Source: CAZQHK01 sp964593455
Lineage (GTDB): Bacteria; Muiribacteriota; CAYSPT01
DNA: 64,000 nt
Assembly (NCBI GenBank): GCA_964593455.1
Contig: CAZQHK010000021.1
Coordinates: forward strand, 19,640-83,639
Direction: 5' to 3'
The notes under the pieces were generated by a model. It saw only the letters and a list, made by a program, of their open reading frames with translations. It did no database searches and was not told the DNA's origin. This document shows, piece after piece, positions 37,399 to 45,641 of this stretch (within the stretch, counting starts at the first letter, position 1; every line of letters starts with the position of its first letter). A program made the position numbers and the translations under genes.

Positions 37399-37983
37399 GT
37401 GAGTGAGCATGAAAATCCGATACAGGCTCTTTTGAAAAGATCTGCAAACCGTCCCAAATCATCTGGAGCTGAACCCAAAGAAGAACAAAAGCCATCCGCT
37501 GATACAGCATCAATAGAAGACCAAATACCATCTGTTGATACAGCATCAATAGAAGAGCTGATACAATCATCTAAGGCCACATCCAAAGATGAAGCGGTGA
37601 AATCCACAGATTCATTATCGGAACTCCGGGTAGCACTGACCGGCAGTCCTGACAAAGAAATCCAGCTGAAAGCGTTCCAGACACTTAAAGGGAACAACCG
37701 GCCCGAAGCCAAGAAAATAACAACACTTTATAGTGACAGAGCCAAGAAGAAATCTTCGTATTTTTCAACCAGATCGATCGCGACGAAATCTATGAAAATC
37801 TCCTGGATGCCCTCAACCAGGGGGGAGAAACAGCCCGGATGGAAGTCTACCGGGCCTTTACGCAAGCCGACCTGGTCCAACCGTATCTTGAAAAGATTGA
37901 AAATATCCGTCACCTCCGGCCCAAGTACTCGTTGCTCGAGAAGATCATCCGTTTTCTCGGTAAACTCGGCGTCCAGGAGATGA
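37399..37983 (+). CDS. N-terminal part of frameshifted HEAT-STAS-PilZ gene
   Basis: GTG start with GGGGGG 7 bases upstream. The first ~110 residues are plausible: an acidic, Ser/Thr-rich linker with two near-identical 36-base tandem units (TASIEDQIPS, TASIEELIQS), then the beginning of a helical repeat (SELRVALTGSPDKEIQLKAF). Beyond about base 37740 this frame turns basic and low-complexity, while the good coding signal moves to the frame read from 37737 (see next entry). The annotated stop at 37983 is therefore probably not the real end. Either one base is missing near 37740 or the gene is broken. Confidence 0.5.
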   Translation: MSEHENPIQALLKRSANRPKSSGAEPKEEQKPSADTASIEDQIPSVDTASIEELIQSSKATSKDEAVKSTDSLSELRVALTGSPDKEIQLKAFQTLKGNNRPEAKKITTLYSDRAKKKSSYFSTRSIATKSMKISWMPSTRGEKQPGWKSTGPLRKPTWSNRILKRLKISVTSGPSTRCSRRSSVFSVNSASRR

Positions 37984-39437
37984 TGGAACCGCTGGGACAG
38001 CTGGTTTTTGTGGATAACGAGGGGATACGGCTGGCGGTAATAGACGCTTTTGAATTCCTGGATAACAGGGCCTGTCTCAATTATCTTCTCACGGCGGCCA
38101 AGCTGTTCAAGGGATATGTCGCCGAGCGAGCCCTTAACCTGATTAACAAATTCAAGGACACCAACGCCATTCTTCCCCTGCTCTACATGCTGGGAGAAGA
38201 TAAAAGCCAAAAGGGAGATCTGATCTTCAACATCCTGAACGGTTACGATCAAGACTCGTTGATGAAACTCGTGACAACTTACCTCAGCCAGGAAGATACA
38301 GCGTTGGTGGACGCGACCCTGCAGTACCTGAAAAAAACCGGCAACATGGATCTTACCAGGGCCATCCGGGAGAAATACAAGGAAAATCAAACCACCAAAA
38401 ATGTCACCGGGGCGTTCGTCAGTTCACTTCACGACACGTTGAATTTCGAGATCAAGAACATCGGTGACCTGGTATTGATCGGACTGAAAGGGATTCTTGA
38501 TGTATACACGCTTCCGCGCTTGAAGAGGGTGATGGAAGCCATCATCACTCACGGTCACACCAAGGTTCTGTTTTTGTGCGATCAGCTCGATACTCTGGAT
38601 AGAAAAGCCATCGCGTACCTGAACAAGATTGACCGCAACCTGAAGAAAATGCTCGGTGGTATCAAGTACGTAAAGCTTGATTGCCTTACCATTGTGGAAA
38701 AGAAAAGGCTTTTGCCTAAAGCCGATTTTTTCTCCAGTATGCCCAAAGCAGCCAGCTCGTTCTCGGTCATGCGCAGAGCAAAATCTATTCTTGTTGACAA
38801 TGTCATGGTCAGGGATAACGCCGTTATCGAAGTGACATTCAAAGCTGAAGGACAAGAAAAAACACGGACGACCTCCGTGCTCGATGCCGATCAGTTCCGC
38901 GTGAACCTGGCCTGGCAGATTTTCGACAAATCGGATATCTTCGAACGTTTCATCAACGACCGGATCAAGCTGACCTTTGTCAAGGACAACGATGTGCTGG
39001 AAGCGCAATCCAAGGTTACCGAGCAGGTCAAAGCACCCGTTCCCTGTATCACCATTATGCGTCCCAGGATGGCGTGCACCGTCGATCGCCGTAAAGAGAT
39101 CCGGGTTAACTGCCACTTCAATGTGAATTTCTATCATGTCTCCCGTGGCACCGAAGTGGCTCCCGCCCCCTTGCCGGGTGTGTGTCTCAACGTCAACGCC
39201 AGCGGCATACTGTATGTTTCCCCGCTGCTGCTGCCCGAAGGTTCGTTCGGGATACTCCAGTTTCCTGTTGAAGAGATTAAGGTCGGAAAAATCCTGGGTC
39301 AGATCGTACGGCGGAACGAACGGGTGGAACGCAGCAAGATGCTCTACGAGTACGGGATCAATTTCGCCAAGATCCTGGATTACGACCGTATGACGATCAA
39401 GAAGTTTGTCTTCGATAAGATATCCAAAGGAGAATGA
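37839..39437 (+). CDS. HEAT-repeat, STAS-like and PilZ domain protein (main part of frameshifted gene)
   Basis: 532 residues from the first ATG; sensible coding extends upstream to the TGA at 37734-37736 (reading SQEEIFVFFNQIDRDEIYEN). Helical HEAT-like repeats (~1-190), a STAS-like fold (~200-290, with LVLIGLKGILDVYTLPRL), a further alpha/beta region, and a C-terminal PilZ domain (~410-530) with RRKEIRV and NVNASG, matching the RxxxR and (D/N)xSxxG c-di-GMP motifs. Joined to the preceding entry it would be ~680 residues. It probably couples c-di-GMP to a partner-switching or motility output. A single-base shift separates it from its N-terminus and promoter. Confidence 0.75.
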   Translation: MEVYRAFTQADLVQPYLEKIENIRHLRPKYSLLEKIIRFLGKLGVQEMMEPLGQLVFVDNEGIRLAVIDAFEFLDNRACLNYLLTAAKLFKGYVAERALNLINKFKDTNAILPLLYMLGEDKSQKGDLIFNILNGYDQDSLMKLVTTYLSQEDTALVDATLQYLKKTGNMDLTRAIREKYKENQTTKNVTGAFVSSLHDTLNFEIKNIGDLVLIGLKGILDVYTLPRLKRVMEAIITHGHTKVLFLCDQLDTLDRKAIAYLNKIDRNLKKMLGGIKYVKLDCLTIVEKKRLLPKADFFSSMPKAASSFSVMRRAKSILVDNVMVRDNAVIEVTFKAEGQEKTRTTSVLDADQFRVNLAWQIFDKSDIFERFINDRIKLTFVKDNDVLEAQSKVTEQVKAPVPCITIMRPRMACTVDRRKEIRVNCHFNVNFYHVSRGTEVAPAPLPGVCLNVNASGILYVSPLLLPEGSFGILQFPVEEIKVGKILGQIVRRNERVERSKMLYEYGINFAKILDYDRMTIKKFVFDKISKGE

Positions 39438-39546
39438 CCTCCGGTCGCCAGGCTGGCAATACCTTTTCGTTTTGTAACTTTCAGCGCTTCGGGAGTCTAT
39501 TAACACATAGATATAAATGTATTTTTATGGAAAGTATGGTTGAATT

Positions 39547-40809
39547 ATGATTTCAAACAGACAAATATTAGCAATCTTAAGCCTGATACTGGTCCCGATG
39601 CTCATTGTTTTCACTGCCGCTCCCGACGTGTTCGCGGACGAGATGGAGACGGTTATACAGGGCCCGCAATCAACCAAGGCACAGGAGACGCAAGACACGA
39701 GCGTTACCCAAAGCGCATCGGGTGACGGGAAAAGCAGTTCCGTGGACAGCTCCCGGGAACGGGGAAGCTGGTCTTACTGGTTCAAAGGATTTGTAAAATA
39801 CCTGACCCGGACGGTCAAGTCCGTGGTTACCGGCGACGCTTTTTCGTCTAAACCCAACGGCTGGGTGACGGCAGACAGCCTTAACGTACGTTCAGATTCT
39901 TCCGGAAGCGGCCAGAAAGTAGGGAAAATAGCTTACGGAAGCCAGATCGAGATACTGGAAAAGAAAGACGGCTATTACCGGGTCGAACACGGCACCGTGA
40001 AAGGCTGGGTCAGCAGCCGCTTTGTAAAGGATATCGAACCGGAGGAGAAACCCGGTTTCTTCCAGCGTTTCAAGAGCTGGTTCAGCTTTGGGGGAGACAA
40101 AGAAAAGAAATCTTCCGACAATGTCGGGACGGTTACCGCCAGCGGGCGGCTCAATGTCCGCAGCGGTCCGGGGTCCAGTCACAACAAGGTGGGAACACTC
40201 TCCGGCGGCGATAAGGTCACCATCCTGAAAAAAGATGGTATCTGGTATAACGTAAAGCAGGGAGATAAAGAAGGCTGGGTCCACGGCAGCTACATCTCCA
40301 CCGGCAACGATGCAGGCAATAAGTCTTCTCTCCGTGGTCCGGAAGTACTGGTTGACGTCGAAACTCGTACCCAGTTCAGCCTGTCAAACGGTAAAATGGG
40401 CGCCTATTGGTGCGGCCCGACCTCTTTGGCCCAGGTCTACGAGTACTACGGCCGCGAGGAAACCACCCGTGAAGTAGCGCACCGGACATACGATTTCAAA
40501 GGAGGAACCGGGACTTCCGGAGAGGCTCTCGTGGCCGATGCGAAAAAGAACGGGTTTCCCAACGCCAAAATGCGTTACAACGTCGGGTTTGATTATCTTG
40601 AAAATAGTCTCAAGAAAGGGAATCCCGTCATCGTGGGTACCGAGGTCAACTGGACCAACGGCCACTACCTGGTGGTTGTGGGGCTCAAAGGCGACAAGGT
40701 AATTCTCAACGACCCGGCCCGACCGTTCTTCGGACGCCGCGAGGTAACCCGGTCATGGTTTCTCACCCAGTGGAACGGGCGGTGGCGCCGGGCTATTACC
40801 CTGAAGTAA
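39547..40809 (+). CDS. Exported SH3b-SH3b-C39-like cysteine peptidase
   Basis: 420 residues. Signal peptide (LAILSLILVPMLIVFTAAP), a Ser/Gln-rich linker, two bacterial SH3 domains (~106-158 and ~196-250; both with LNVRS), and a papain-like C39-family domain with the catalytic Cys in AYWCGPTS (~288), His in NGHYLVVVG (~373) and Asp in LNDPARP (~387). SH3b domains usually bind cell-wall peptides, so a periplasmic or surface peptidase is likely. The ribosome site is weak (GGAAAG 15 bases away). The stop lies 7 bases from the convergent tryptophanase stop. Confidence 0.85.
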   Translation: MISNRQILAILSLILVPMLIVFTAAPDVFADEMETVIQGPQSTKAQETQDTSVTQSASGDGKSSSVDSSRERGSWSYWFKGFVKYLTRTVKSVVTGDAFSSKPNGWVTADSLNVRSDSSGSGQKVGKIAYGSQIEILEKKDGYYRVEHGTVKGWVSSRFVKDIEPEEKPGFFQRFKSWFSFGGDKEKKSSDNVGTVTASGRLNVRSGPGSSHNKVGTLSGGDKVTILKKDGIWYNVKQGDKEGWVHGSYISTGNDAGNKSSLRGPEVLVDVETRTQFSLSNGKMGAYWCGPTSLAQVYEYYGREETTREVAHRTYDFKGGTGTSGEALVADAKKNGFPNAKMRYNVGFDYLENSLKKGNPVIVGTEVNWTNGHYLVVVGLKGDKVILNDPARPFFGRREVTRSWFLTQWNGRWRRAITLK

Positions 40810-40816
40810 CAGCTAA

Positions 40817-42193
40817 TCAAGCTTTCGGCGCGAAACGAGCGGTAAAGTGTCGCAGTATCGGAGGCTCCCAGACAATCTTCATACCTGAAAGCTTTTTCCG
40901 CCTGGCAGAGAGTTCTCCCATACACTCCACCACGTAGTCCATATGGCTTTGTGTGTACACCCTCCGGGGAATGGCCAGACGCACGAGTTCCATCATGGCC
41001 GGCACGAATTCTCCGGTCTTATGATCCGTTTTACCGAACATCACGCTGCCGATCTCGCAGGCTCGGATACCGCCATGGAGATAGAGCTCACACGCCAGTG
41101 ATTGCCCCGGAAACTCATGAGGAGGAATATGGGGAAGAAACGCTTTAGCGTCCAGATAGATTGCGTGCCCCCCGGCCGGCTGCACAAAGGGAACGCGGAA
41201 CCGGGAAAGATGCTCGCCGACATAAGCCACGGACCTGATCCGGTACTCAAGATAATGCTCGTCAAGAACCTCTTCCAGGCCCTGGGCTATGGCCTCCAGG
41301 TCACGGCCGGCCAACCCTCCATAAGTGGGAAATCCCTCGGTAACTACCAGGATATTCCTGGCCCTAAGCGCGATATCATCATCGTTTAACGCCAGGAATC
41401 CACCCATGTTAACCAGGGCATCCTTCTTGGCACTCATGGTGCACCCGTCGGCGTATGAGAACATCTCCCGGGCGATCTCCTTGACCGACCTGTCTTGATA
41501 GCCGGGTTCCCGCAGCTTGATAAAATACGCGTTTTCGGCAAACCGGCAAGCGTCCAGGAACAGGGGGATTCCGTGCCGGTGACACAACTCGGAGGTCTCC
41601 TTGATATTCTTCATGGACACCGGTTGGCCGCCGCTGGAGTTGTTGGTAACGGTGATCAAGCAAAGCGGGATACGTTCCGCGCCTTCTTGATCTATCAAGG
41701 TTTGAAGGGCTTCAGGGTTCATGTTTCCCTTGAAATCTTTTACCAGGGACGGGATTTCAGCGCCGGGAGCGGGTAAGTCGACCGCTTGAGCACCGCTGAC
41801 CTCAATATTAGCCCGGGTCGTGTCAAAATGAGTGTTATTGGGGATTATTTTGCCTGTTCCCCCGACAATGCTGAACAAGATTTTCTCGGCCGCCCGGCCC
41901 TGGTGGGTAGGAATCACGTTCCGGAAACCGGTCAAATCCTGAATGGCCCGCTCGAATCTGTAGTAACTCCTTGAGCCGGCGTAGGCTTCATCGCCCTGCA
42001 TGATTCCGGCCCACTGCTTTGCGCTCATGGCGGCCGTGCCGCTATCCGTCAACAGGTCGATCAGCACATCTTTTGCCTGAACATTGAAGAGGTTGTATCC
42101 GGCCCGGGACAAAATCTGTTCCCGCTCTTCCCTGGTGGTAAAACGAATAGGCTCAACAGACTTAATCTTAAACGGTTCGATGATAGTTTTCAC
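40817..42193 (-). CDS. tnaA: Tryptophanase (beta-eliminating lyase family)
   Basis: 458 residues; GTG start after AAGGGGGG. PLP enzyme splitting L-tryptophan to indole, pyruvate and ammonia. Family blocks: IDLLTDSGT, GDEAYAGS, PTHQGRAAE, GGQPVSM, DACRFAENAYFIK and the PLP-lysine motif MSAKKDAL (~254). Tryptophanase and tyrosine phenol-lyase are sisters; from memory of the E. coli and Citrobacter sequences, the HFDTTR Asp (~120) and the Ile in RACEIGS match tryptophanase, where tyrosine phenol-lyase has Thr and Arg. No tnaB permease or tnaC leader is adjacent. Cytoplasmic. Confidence 0.9.
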   Translation of the reverse strand: MKTIIEPFKIKSVEPIRFTTREEREQILSRAGYNLFNVQAKDVLIDLLTDSGTAAMSAKQWAGIMQGDEAYAGSRSYYRFERAIQDLTGFRNVIPTHQGRAAEKILFSIVGGTGKIIPNNTHFDTTRANIEVSGAQAVDLPAPGAEIPSLVKDFKGNMNPEALQTLIDQEGAERIPLCLITVTNNSSGGQPVSMKNIKETSELCHRHGIPLFLDACRFAENAYFIKLREPGYQDRSVKEIAREMFSYADGCTMSAKKDALVNMGGFLALNDDDIALRARNILVVTEGFPTYGGLAGRDLEAIAQGLEEVLDEHYLEYRIRSVAYVGEHLSRFRVPFVQPAGGHAIYLDAKAFLPHIPPHEFPGQSLACELYLHGGIRACEIGSVMFGKTDHKTGEFVPAMMELVRLAIPRRVYTQSHMDYVVECMGELSARRKKLSGMKIVWEPPILRHFTARFAPKA

Positions 42194-42220
42194 GCAGACC
42201 CCCCCTTGTATTAACGCAAC

Positions 42221-42248
42221 CTTATCACCGAAAAAGTCTGCGTGTCAA
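42221..42248 (-). promoter_or_regulatory. Candidate promoter for tryptophanase
   Basis: Minus strand: TTGACA (42243-42248), 16 bases, GATAAG (42221-42226). Confidence 0.45.
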
Positions 42249-42265
42249 CATCTCAATCGCATTAA

Positions 42266-42338
42266 TCTCACACCTCACTTTCTACACTCCTTGCTTGAGG
42301 TGAAGTGGGAAAAGGAGATTTCAAAATCTCAATCTCCT
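42266..42338 (+). repeat. Family A repeat, truncated copy 4
   Basis: CACCTCACTTTCTACACTCC and TTGCTTGAGG match the family A left end. It then diverges into an inverted repeat, AGGAGATT/AATCTCCT (42314-42338), instead of the usual GCCTCCGCCCGGG right end. Confidence 0.6.
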
Positions 42339-42389
42339 ATCGCAAATTACCGTCCGTTTCAGTTAGAATATGAAAAAGGAGAATACGGT

Positions 42390-42884
42390 ATGCTGGTTGT
42401 GACCTGCGGACTTCAGGGGAGCGGCAAAAGTGCCGCCGCCAGGATAATCGCCAGGCGGCTTCAGGGGACGCTTCTTATCGCTGACGTCATACGCAAAGAA
42501 CTTTATCCTCAACCCACCTATGCATTGGAAGAAATGCAAGCGGTGTACGACGAGATGTTTGACCGCGCCGGAAAAGTGCTCAAAGCAGCCGGAGCCGTCG
42601 TGCTGGACGCTACCTTTGCCCGGATAAAGAGCCGTGTCCGGGCCAGGGATTTAGCTCGGCAACACAAAACCCGGTACCTGTTGGTGAAGATTGAGGCCCC
42701 TGATGAAATCGTCCGGCAAAGATTGATGGCTCGCACCAATGATCCCAGCGATGCCGATTTCTCAGTTTATCTTAACTTTAAGCATATATTCCAACCGGTG
42801 TCCGAAAACCACCCGGTAATCAATAATTCCGGCTCTCTAGCAGATCTCGAACAGCGGATCGATACTCTCTTTACCAGGACGTAA
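42390..42884 (+). CDS. Small P-loop kinase (AAA_33 / zeta-toxin-like fold)
   Basis: 165 residues from the ATG at 42390, with AAGGAG 8 bases upstream; the frame is open back to 42084 but that lies over the tryptophanase promoter and a repeat. Walker A GLQGSGKS (residues 7-14), a nucleoside-kinase-like VLDATF strand, and a lid-like region RQRLMARTNDPSDAD. Such proteins phosphorylate small molecules or nucleotides; substrate unknown. No antitoxin gene is adjacent, so a toxin role has no support. Cytoplasmic. Confidence 0.75.
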   Translation: MLVVTCGLQGSGKSAAARIIARRLQGTLLIADVIRKELYPQPTYALEEMQAVYDEMFDRAGKVLKAAGAVVLDATFARIKSRVRARDLARQHKTRYLLVKIEAPDEIVRQRLMARTNDPSDADFSVYLNFKHIFQPVSENHPVINNSGSLADLEQRIDTLFTRT

Positions 42885-42919
42885 TTTTTTGTCCGCTACT
42901 CATTTCAGAGTAAAATTCC

Positions 42920-42948
42920 TTGAAAAACACGCTGGGTTCTGCTTTAAT
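42920..42948 (+). promoter_or_regulatory. Promoter for the first free STAS gene
   Basis: TTGAAA (42920-42925), 17-base spacer ending TGC, TTTAAT (42943-42948). Closely similar in form to the promoter at 44693 for the second STAS gene. Confidence 0.55.
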
Positions 42949-42994
42949 TGAAGATGACTCGATGACACGTGTTGCTACGCGGGGGTAGGATATA

Positions 42995-43324
42995 TTGTTT
43001 GACTATTACGAAGTAAACGATACAGTTGTGGTGCAACTTGATTATGACCTGGCCGAAAACACCGTACTGGCGTTCAATGAAGACATGCTCAGCCTGATCG
43101 AGCAGGGAAAAACCCATTTTATACTGGATCTGAAACTGGTCACGTTCATGACCAGTATGGGATTGGGTACGCTCTGTGAATTAAGCAAACGCCTGCGGCC
43201 CATAGATGGATGGATCCGCCTGGCACGGGTCAACCACCAACTCCGTGACTTCTTTTCTTTCACCATGCTGACAGACATGTTCCAGATCTTCAAGACCATT
43301 GAGGAAGCCACCACCGCCGAATAA
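42995..43324 (+). CDS. SpoIIAA/RsbV-like STAS anti-anti-sigma factor homologue
   Basis: 109 residues from a TTG at 42995 preceded by GTAGGA. STAS fold; FMTSMGLGTL aligns with the SpoIIAA phosphorylation loop (FMDSSGLG), keeping the Ser equivalent to the phosphorylated Ser but replacing the neighbouring Asp by Thr. Such proteins bind an anti-sigma kinase when unphosphorylated. About 50% similar by eye to the protein at 44741. The next gene, primase-like, starts 22 bases later. No RsbW-type kinase is present. Confidence 0.85.
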   Translation: MFDYYEVNDTVVVQLDYDLAENTVLAFNEDMLSLIEQGKTHFILDLKLVTFMTSMGLGTLCELSKRLRPIDGWIRLARVNHQLRDFFSFTMLTDMFQIFKTIEEATTAE

Positions 43325-43346
43325 TATTCGGAAAGGCTTATTAACA

Positions 43347-44636
43347 ATGCGGGTTAACCCCTGGGACGCCTTCGACAGCGAGATACTCCCTCACCTGACC
43401 CATTTTATTGTCTTCGGTGACCTGACAGAGTCAAAAAAAAGCACCAGGTCATGCTGGACCCCCTGTCCCTTTCACCAGGACCGGTGCCGATCATTCTTGA
43501 TTAATCCCAAGAACTTGATCTGGTACTGTCAAGAAGGATGCGGTGGCGGAGGGCCAGTTGAGTACATCCAGCAAGAGCTCGGATGCTCCTGGATTGAAGC
43601 CGCTCAAACTCTGGCCCGGCGGATCGGTAAAGATTTTCCCCAGGCCGGGACAAAGGAAAACTCCTGGACAGAAGACGATTTCAAACATTGCCGAGAGCGA
43701 AACCTCCGACATGTCCTGTTGGAGCTTTTTTCCCGGCAGACACAAAAATTACTTCTATCGGACCGGCCGTTGGCCGGAACCGCCCGTGGTTACCTGGATA
43801 AACGCGGTTTTTCCCTGGAAATCATACGGATTCTATCTTTCGGTCTCTACACCTGCCAGGAAGATTTAGCCGAGTTTGTTGAAATAAATCAACAGTACCT
43901 GGAGACAGCCCTGGCCATGGGTATGCTGCAACCTGATTGGGTCGGCCGGATAACCGGCCAGTGGAGAGATATCCACGGCCGTGTTATCAATGTCTGGGGA
44001 AGATATCCGGGAAAAACACCTCACGGGCAGAAACGCTATATTACCCTCTTAAGACCGTGGACGGACCAACCATTTGGGCACATCTCCACTCCGTTCAACC
44101 TCGACCGGGCCGCCAGGGCCGGTAAACGGGATCTACTTCTGGTAGAAAGCCCTCTCAAGGCACTACTTCCCTACACCCTCGGATTAGGTTTCAAAATAGG
44201 TCCTTTCCCCATCGCTTCAAACACCCGGCTGATCGAAGACCAGAGAGACATTCTGGCCGATTACCTGGGAGAGAGCGGTAGTTTGACGCTGTGTATGAAC
44301 TACGATCCAAAAAGTTACGGTACCGAGCGGGACCGGACTATGGAGATGGTTAAAAAGATCGGAGAATCCCCGTACCGGGTTTTTACCGTTGATCCTATTC
44401 TCATGGCCGAAAGCAATTTCACCTCTGCCATAGAACCTGACACGTTTATTTTGACCCATGGCGGACAGGTCCGCGGCCTGGAAGCGTTCGTGTCGATTCT
44501 GGCTCGATGTCCCGGACTCAGGATAGTGCCGGACAAAACAGATGACGGTGATGGAGCTCTAACCAGGTATATTGAAAGAGATCTCTGGGGGAATTGGTCC
44601 CGTCTTGTAGAAGACGAAATTCTGGAATCAGAATAA
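43347..44636 (+). CDS. CHC2 zinc-finger primase-like protein
   Basis: 429 residues from the ATG at 43347 (MRVNPWDAF), with GGAAAGG ~10 bases upstream. N-terminal CPFH ... YCQEGC (~residues 40 and 60) is a CHC2 zinc finger of DnaG-type primases, with a CxxxC second knuckle as in some plasmid/phage primases, followed by the helix PVEYIQQEL. The middle (~264) has LLLVESPLKALL and a later MNYDPKSYG, resembling a Toprim Glu and Asp pair but imperfect. Far shorter than DnaG (~600). It is not next to rpoD or rpsU, so it is not the housekeeping primase. Lies between two STAS genes, a pairing I do not recognise. Confidence 0.7.
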   Translation: MRVNPWDAFDSEILPHLTHFIVFGDLTESKKSTRSCWTPCPFHQDRCRSFLINPKNLIWYCQEGCGGGGPVEYIQQELGCSWIEAAQTLARRIGKDFPQAGTKENSWTEDDFKHCRERNLRHVLLELFSRQTQKLLLSDRPLAGTARGYLDKRGFSLEIIRILSFGLYTCQEDLAEFVEINQQYLETALAMGMLQPDWVGRITGQWRDIHGRVINVWGRYPGKTPHGQKRYITLLRPWTDQPFGHISTPFNLDRAARAGKRDLLLVESPLKALLPYTLGLGFKIGPFPIASNTRLIEDQRDILADYLGESGSLTLCMNYDPKSYGTERDRTMEMVKKIGESPYRVFTVDPILMAESNFTSAIEPDTFILTHGGQVRGLEAFVSILARCPGLRIVPDKTDDGDGALTRYIERDLWGNWSRLVEDEILESE

Positions 44637-44692
44637 CCTTTTCGATACCCCATCCTTAAAAATTTCAAGCCCAGACCGATTGCTCGACTTGC

Positions 44693-44721
44693 TTGCCTAT
44701 CTATTCATGATGTGGTTTAAT
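44693..44721 (+). promoter_or_regulatory. Promoter for the second free STAS gene
   Basis: TTGCCT (44693-44698), 17-base spacer ending TGG, TTTAAT (44716-44721), then AGGGTGAT before the ATG at 44741. Confidence 0.55.
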
Positions 44722-44740
44722 CGAACCAGGGTGATATGAC

Positions 44741-45070
44741 ATGCTGAAATATCGGGAAGATCGTGGAATAGTTATCGTCATGATCGATTACGATCTTGCG
44801 GAAGACAAAGCGATTACCTTCAAAGACGATATGAAGGGGCTGATCGATCAGGGAAAAAACCGCTTTGTGCTTGATATGCAAAACGTTTCCCTCATGACCA
44901 GCATGGGCCGTAGTTCTCTGTGCCAGATCAATAAAAAGATCATCCCCCAAGATGGCTGGATTCGGTTGGCCAACATCGACGAGTCTCTCATGCAGTTCAT
45001 CAACCTGACCAGCCTGCACGACACCTTCGATATTTTCGAGAGCGTCGAACAAGCCCTGGTGACAGAATGA
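44741..45070 (+). CDS. SpoIIAA/RsbV-like STAS protein, paralogue of 42995
   Basis: 109 residues, ATG after AGGGTGAT. STAS fold with LMTSMGRSSL at the phosphorylation loop, the same TSMG core as the 42995 protein; identical length and matching DYDLAED, GWIRLA blocks show a duplication. Probably the same class of anti-anti-sigma or STAS switch protein, but its own promoter suggests separate control. Followed at 45110 by an unrelated unknown gene. Confidence 0.85.
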   Translation: MLKYREDRGIVIVMIDYDLAEDKAITFKDDMKGLIDQGKNRFVLDMQNVSLMTSMGRSSLCQINKKIIPQDGWIRLANIDESLMQFINLTSLHDTFDIFESVEQALVTE

Positions 45071-45109
45071 CCAGGCACACGTTTTTGTGTTAAGGAATCC
45101 TTTAAACTC

Positions 45110-45622
45110 ATGCCGCGCACCAGGAATATCTGTGATTTGATTGATATCTACCTCGATAATCTCGGACTATCCGAACGTCAACCAACGATACCTCTCGATT
45201 CCGATAAACTGGATTTTCTGCGGGACAGCTTCGCGTTGGTCACGGAACCGAAGCTGGCTTCATTGTGGAACCGTCCGTCCCCCGAAACAGAACGGGAACT
45301 TGTCAAATTCATTAACATTATCGAAGCCAATCCCGACCTGGACGAACTGCAGGTGCAAATATTACTTGAAGAAACCGTGTCGAAAATCATCTTTTTGAGC
45401 TGGACCGAAGAAGAGATATCAGCTTTGAAAGAACGGTGCCGACACCTTTTTGATTCCGGTGCATTCGACGATAACCCGGAAACGAAAAACCGGTTTTCGG
45501 GCTTGATTTACGGACTGGATCTCTACCCCGGCCTTCCGTGCCAGGAAATACCTTTTTTAAGAGCCCTCGGGCTCAAACTCATGCTGGCCTGGGTACAAAA
45601 CCATATGTTGACCGAACGGTAG
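45110..45622 (+). CDS. Hypothetical helical protein
   Basis: 170 residues, ATG at 45110 with AAGGA ~13 bases upstream, so weak initiation or coupling to the STAS gene 39 bases before. Predicted all-helical and acidic, no signal or membrane segment, blocks LIDIYLDNLGL and FLRALGLKLMLAW. No family recognised. Its stop faces that of the TPR/barrel gene at 45642. Position suggests a partner of the STAS/primase cluster, by context only. Confidence 0.65.
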   Translation: MPRTRNICDLIDIYLDNLGLSERQPTIPLDSDKLDFLRDSFALVTEPKLASLWNRPSPETERELVKFINIIEANPDLDELQVQILLEETVSKIIFLSWTEEEISALKERCRHLFDSGAFDDNPETKNRFSGLIYGLDLYPGLPCQEIPFLRALGLKLMLAWVQNHMLTER

Positions 45623-45641
45623 AAGAACTTCGGGAACAGAT

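Noticed and set aside
37700..37800. Programmed -1 frameshift
   Set aside because: No X XXY YYZ heptamer or obvious downstream stem; a missing base is simpler.
39438..39480. Intrinsic terminator after the PilZ gene
   Set aside because: GCCAG/CTGGC pairs with a one-base loop and the T-rich run is interrupted; not convincing.
38424..39506. Minus-strand open frame of 360 codons
   Set aside because: Shadow of the STAS-PilZ gene, which has PilZ motifs.
40817..42193. Tyrosine phenol-lyase
   Set aside because: The position of the phenol-binding Thr carries Asp, and that of the Arg carries Ile, as in tryptophanase.
42390..42884. Zeta toxin of a toxin-antitoxin pair
   Set aside because: The fold fits, but no small antitoxin gene adjoins.
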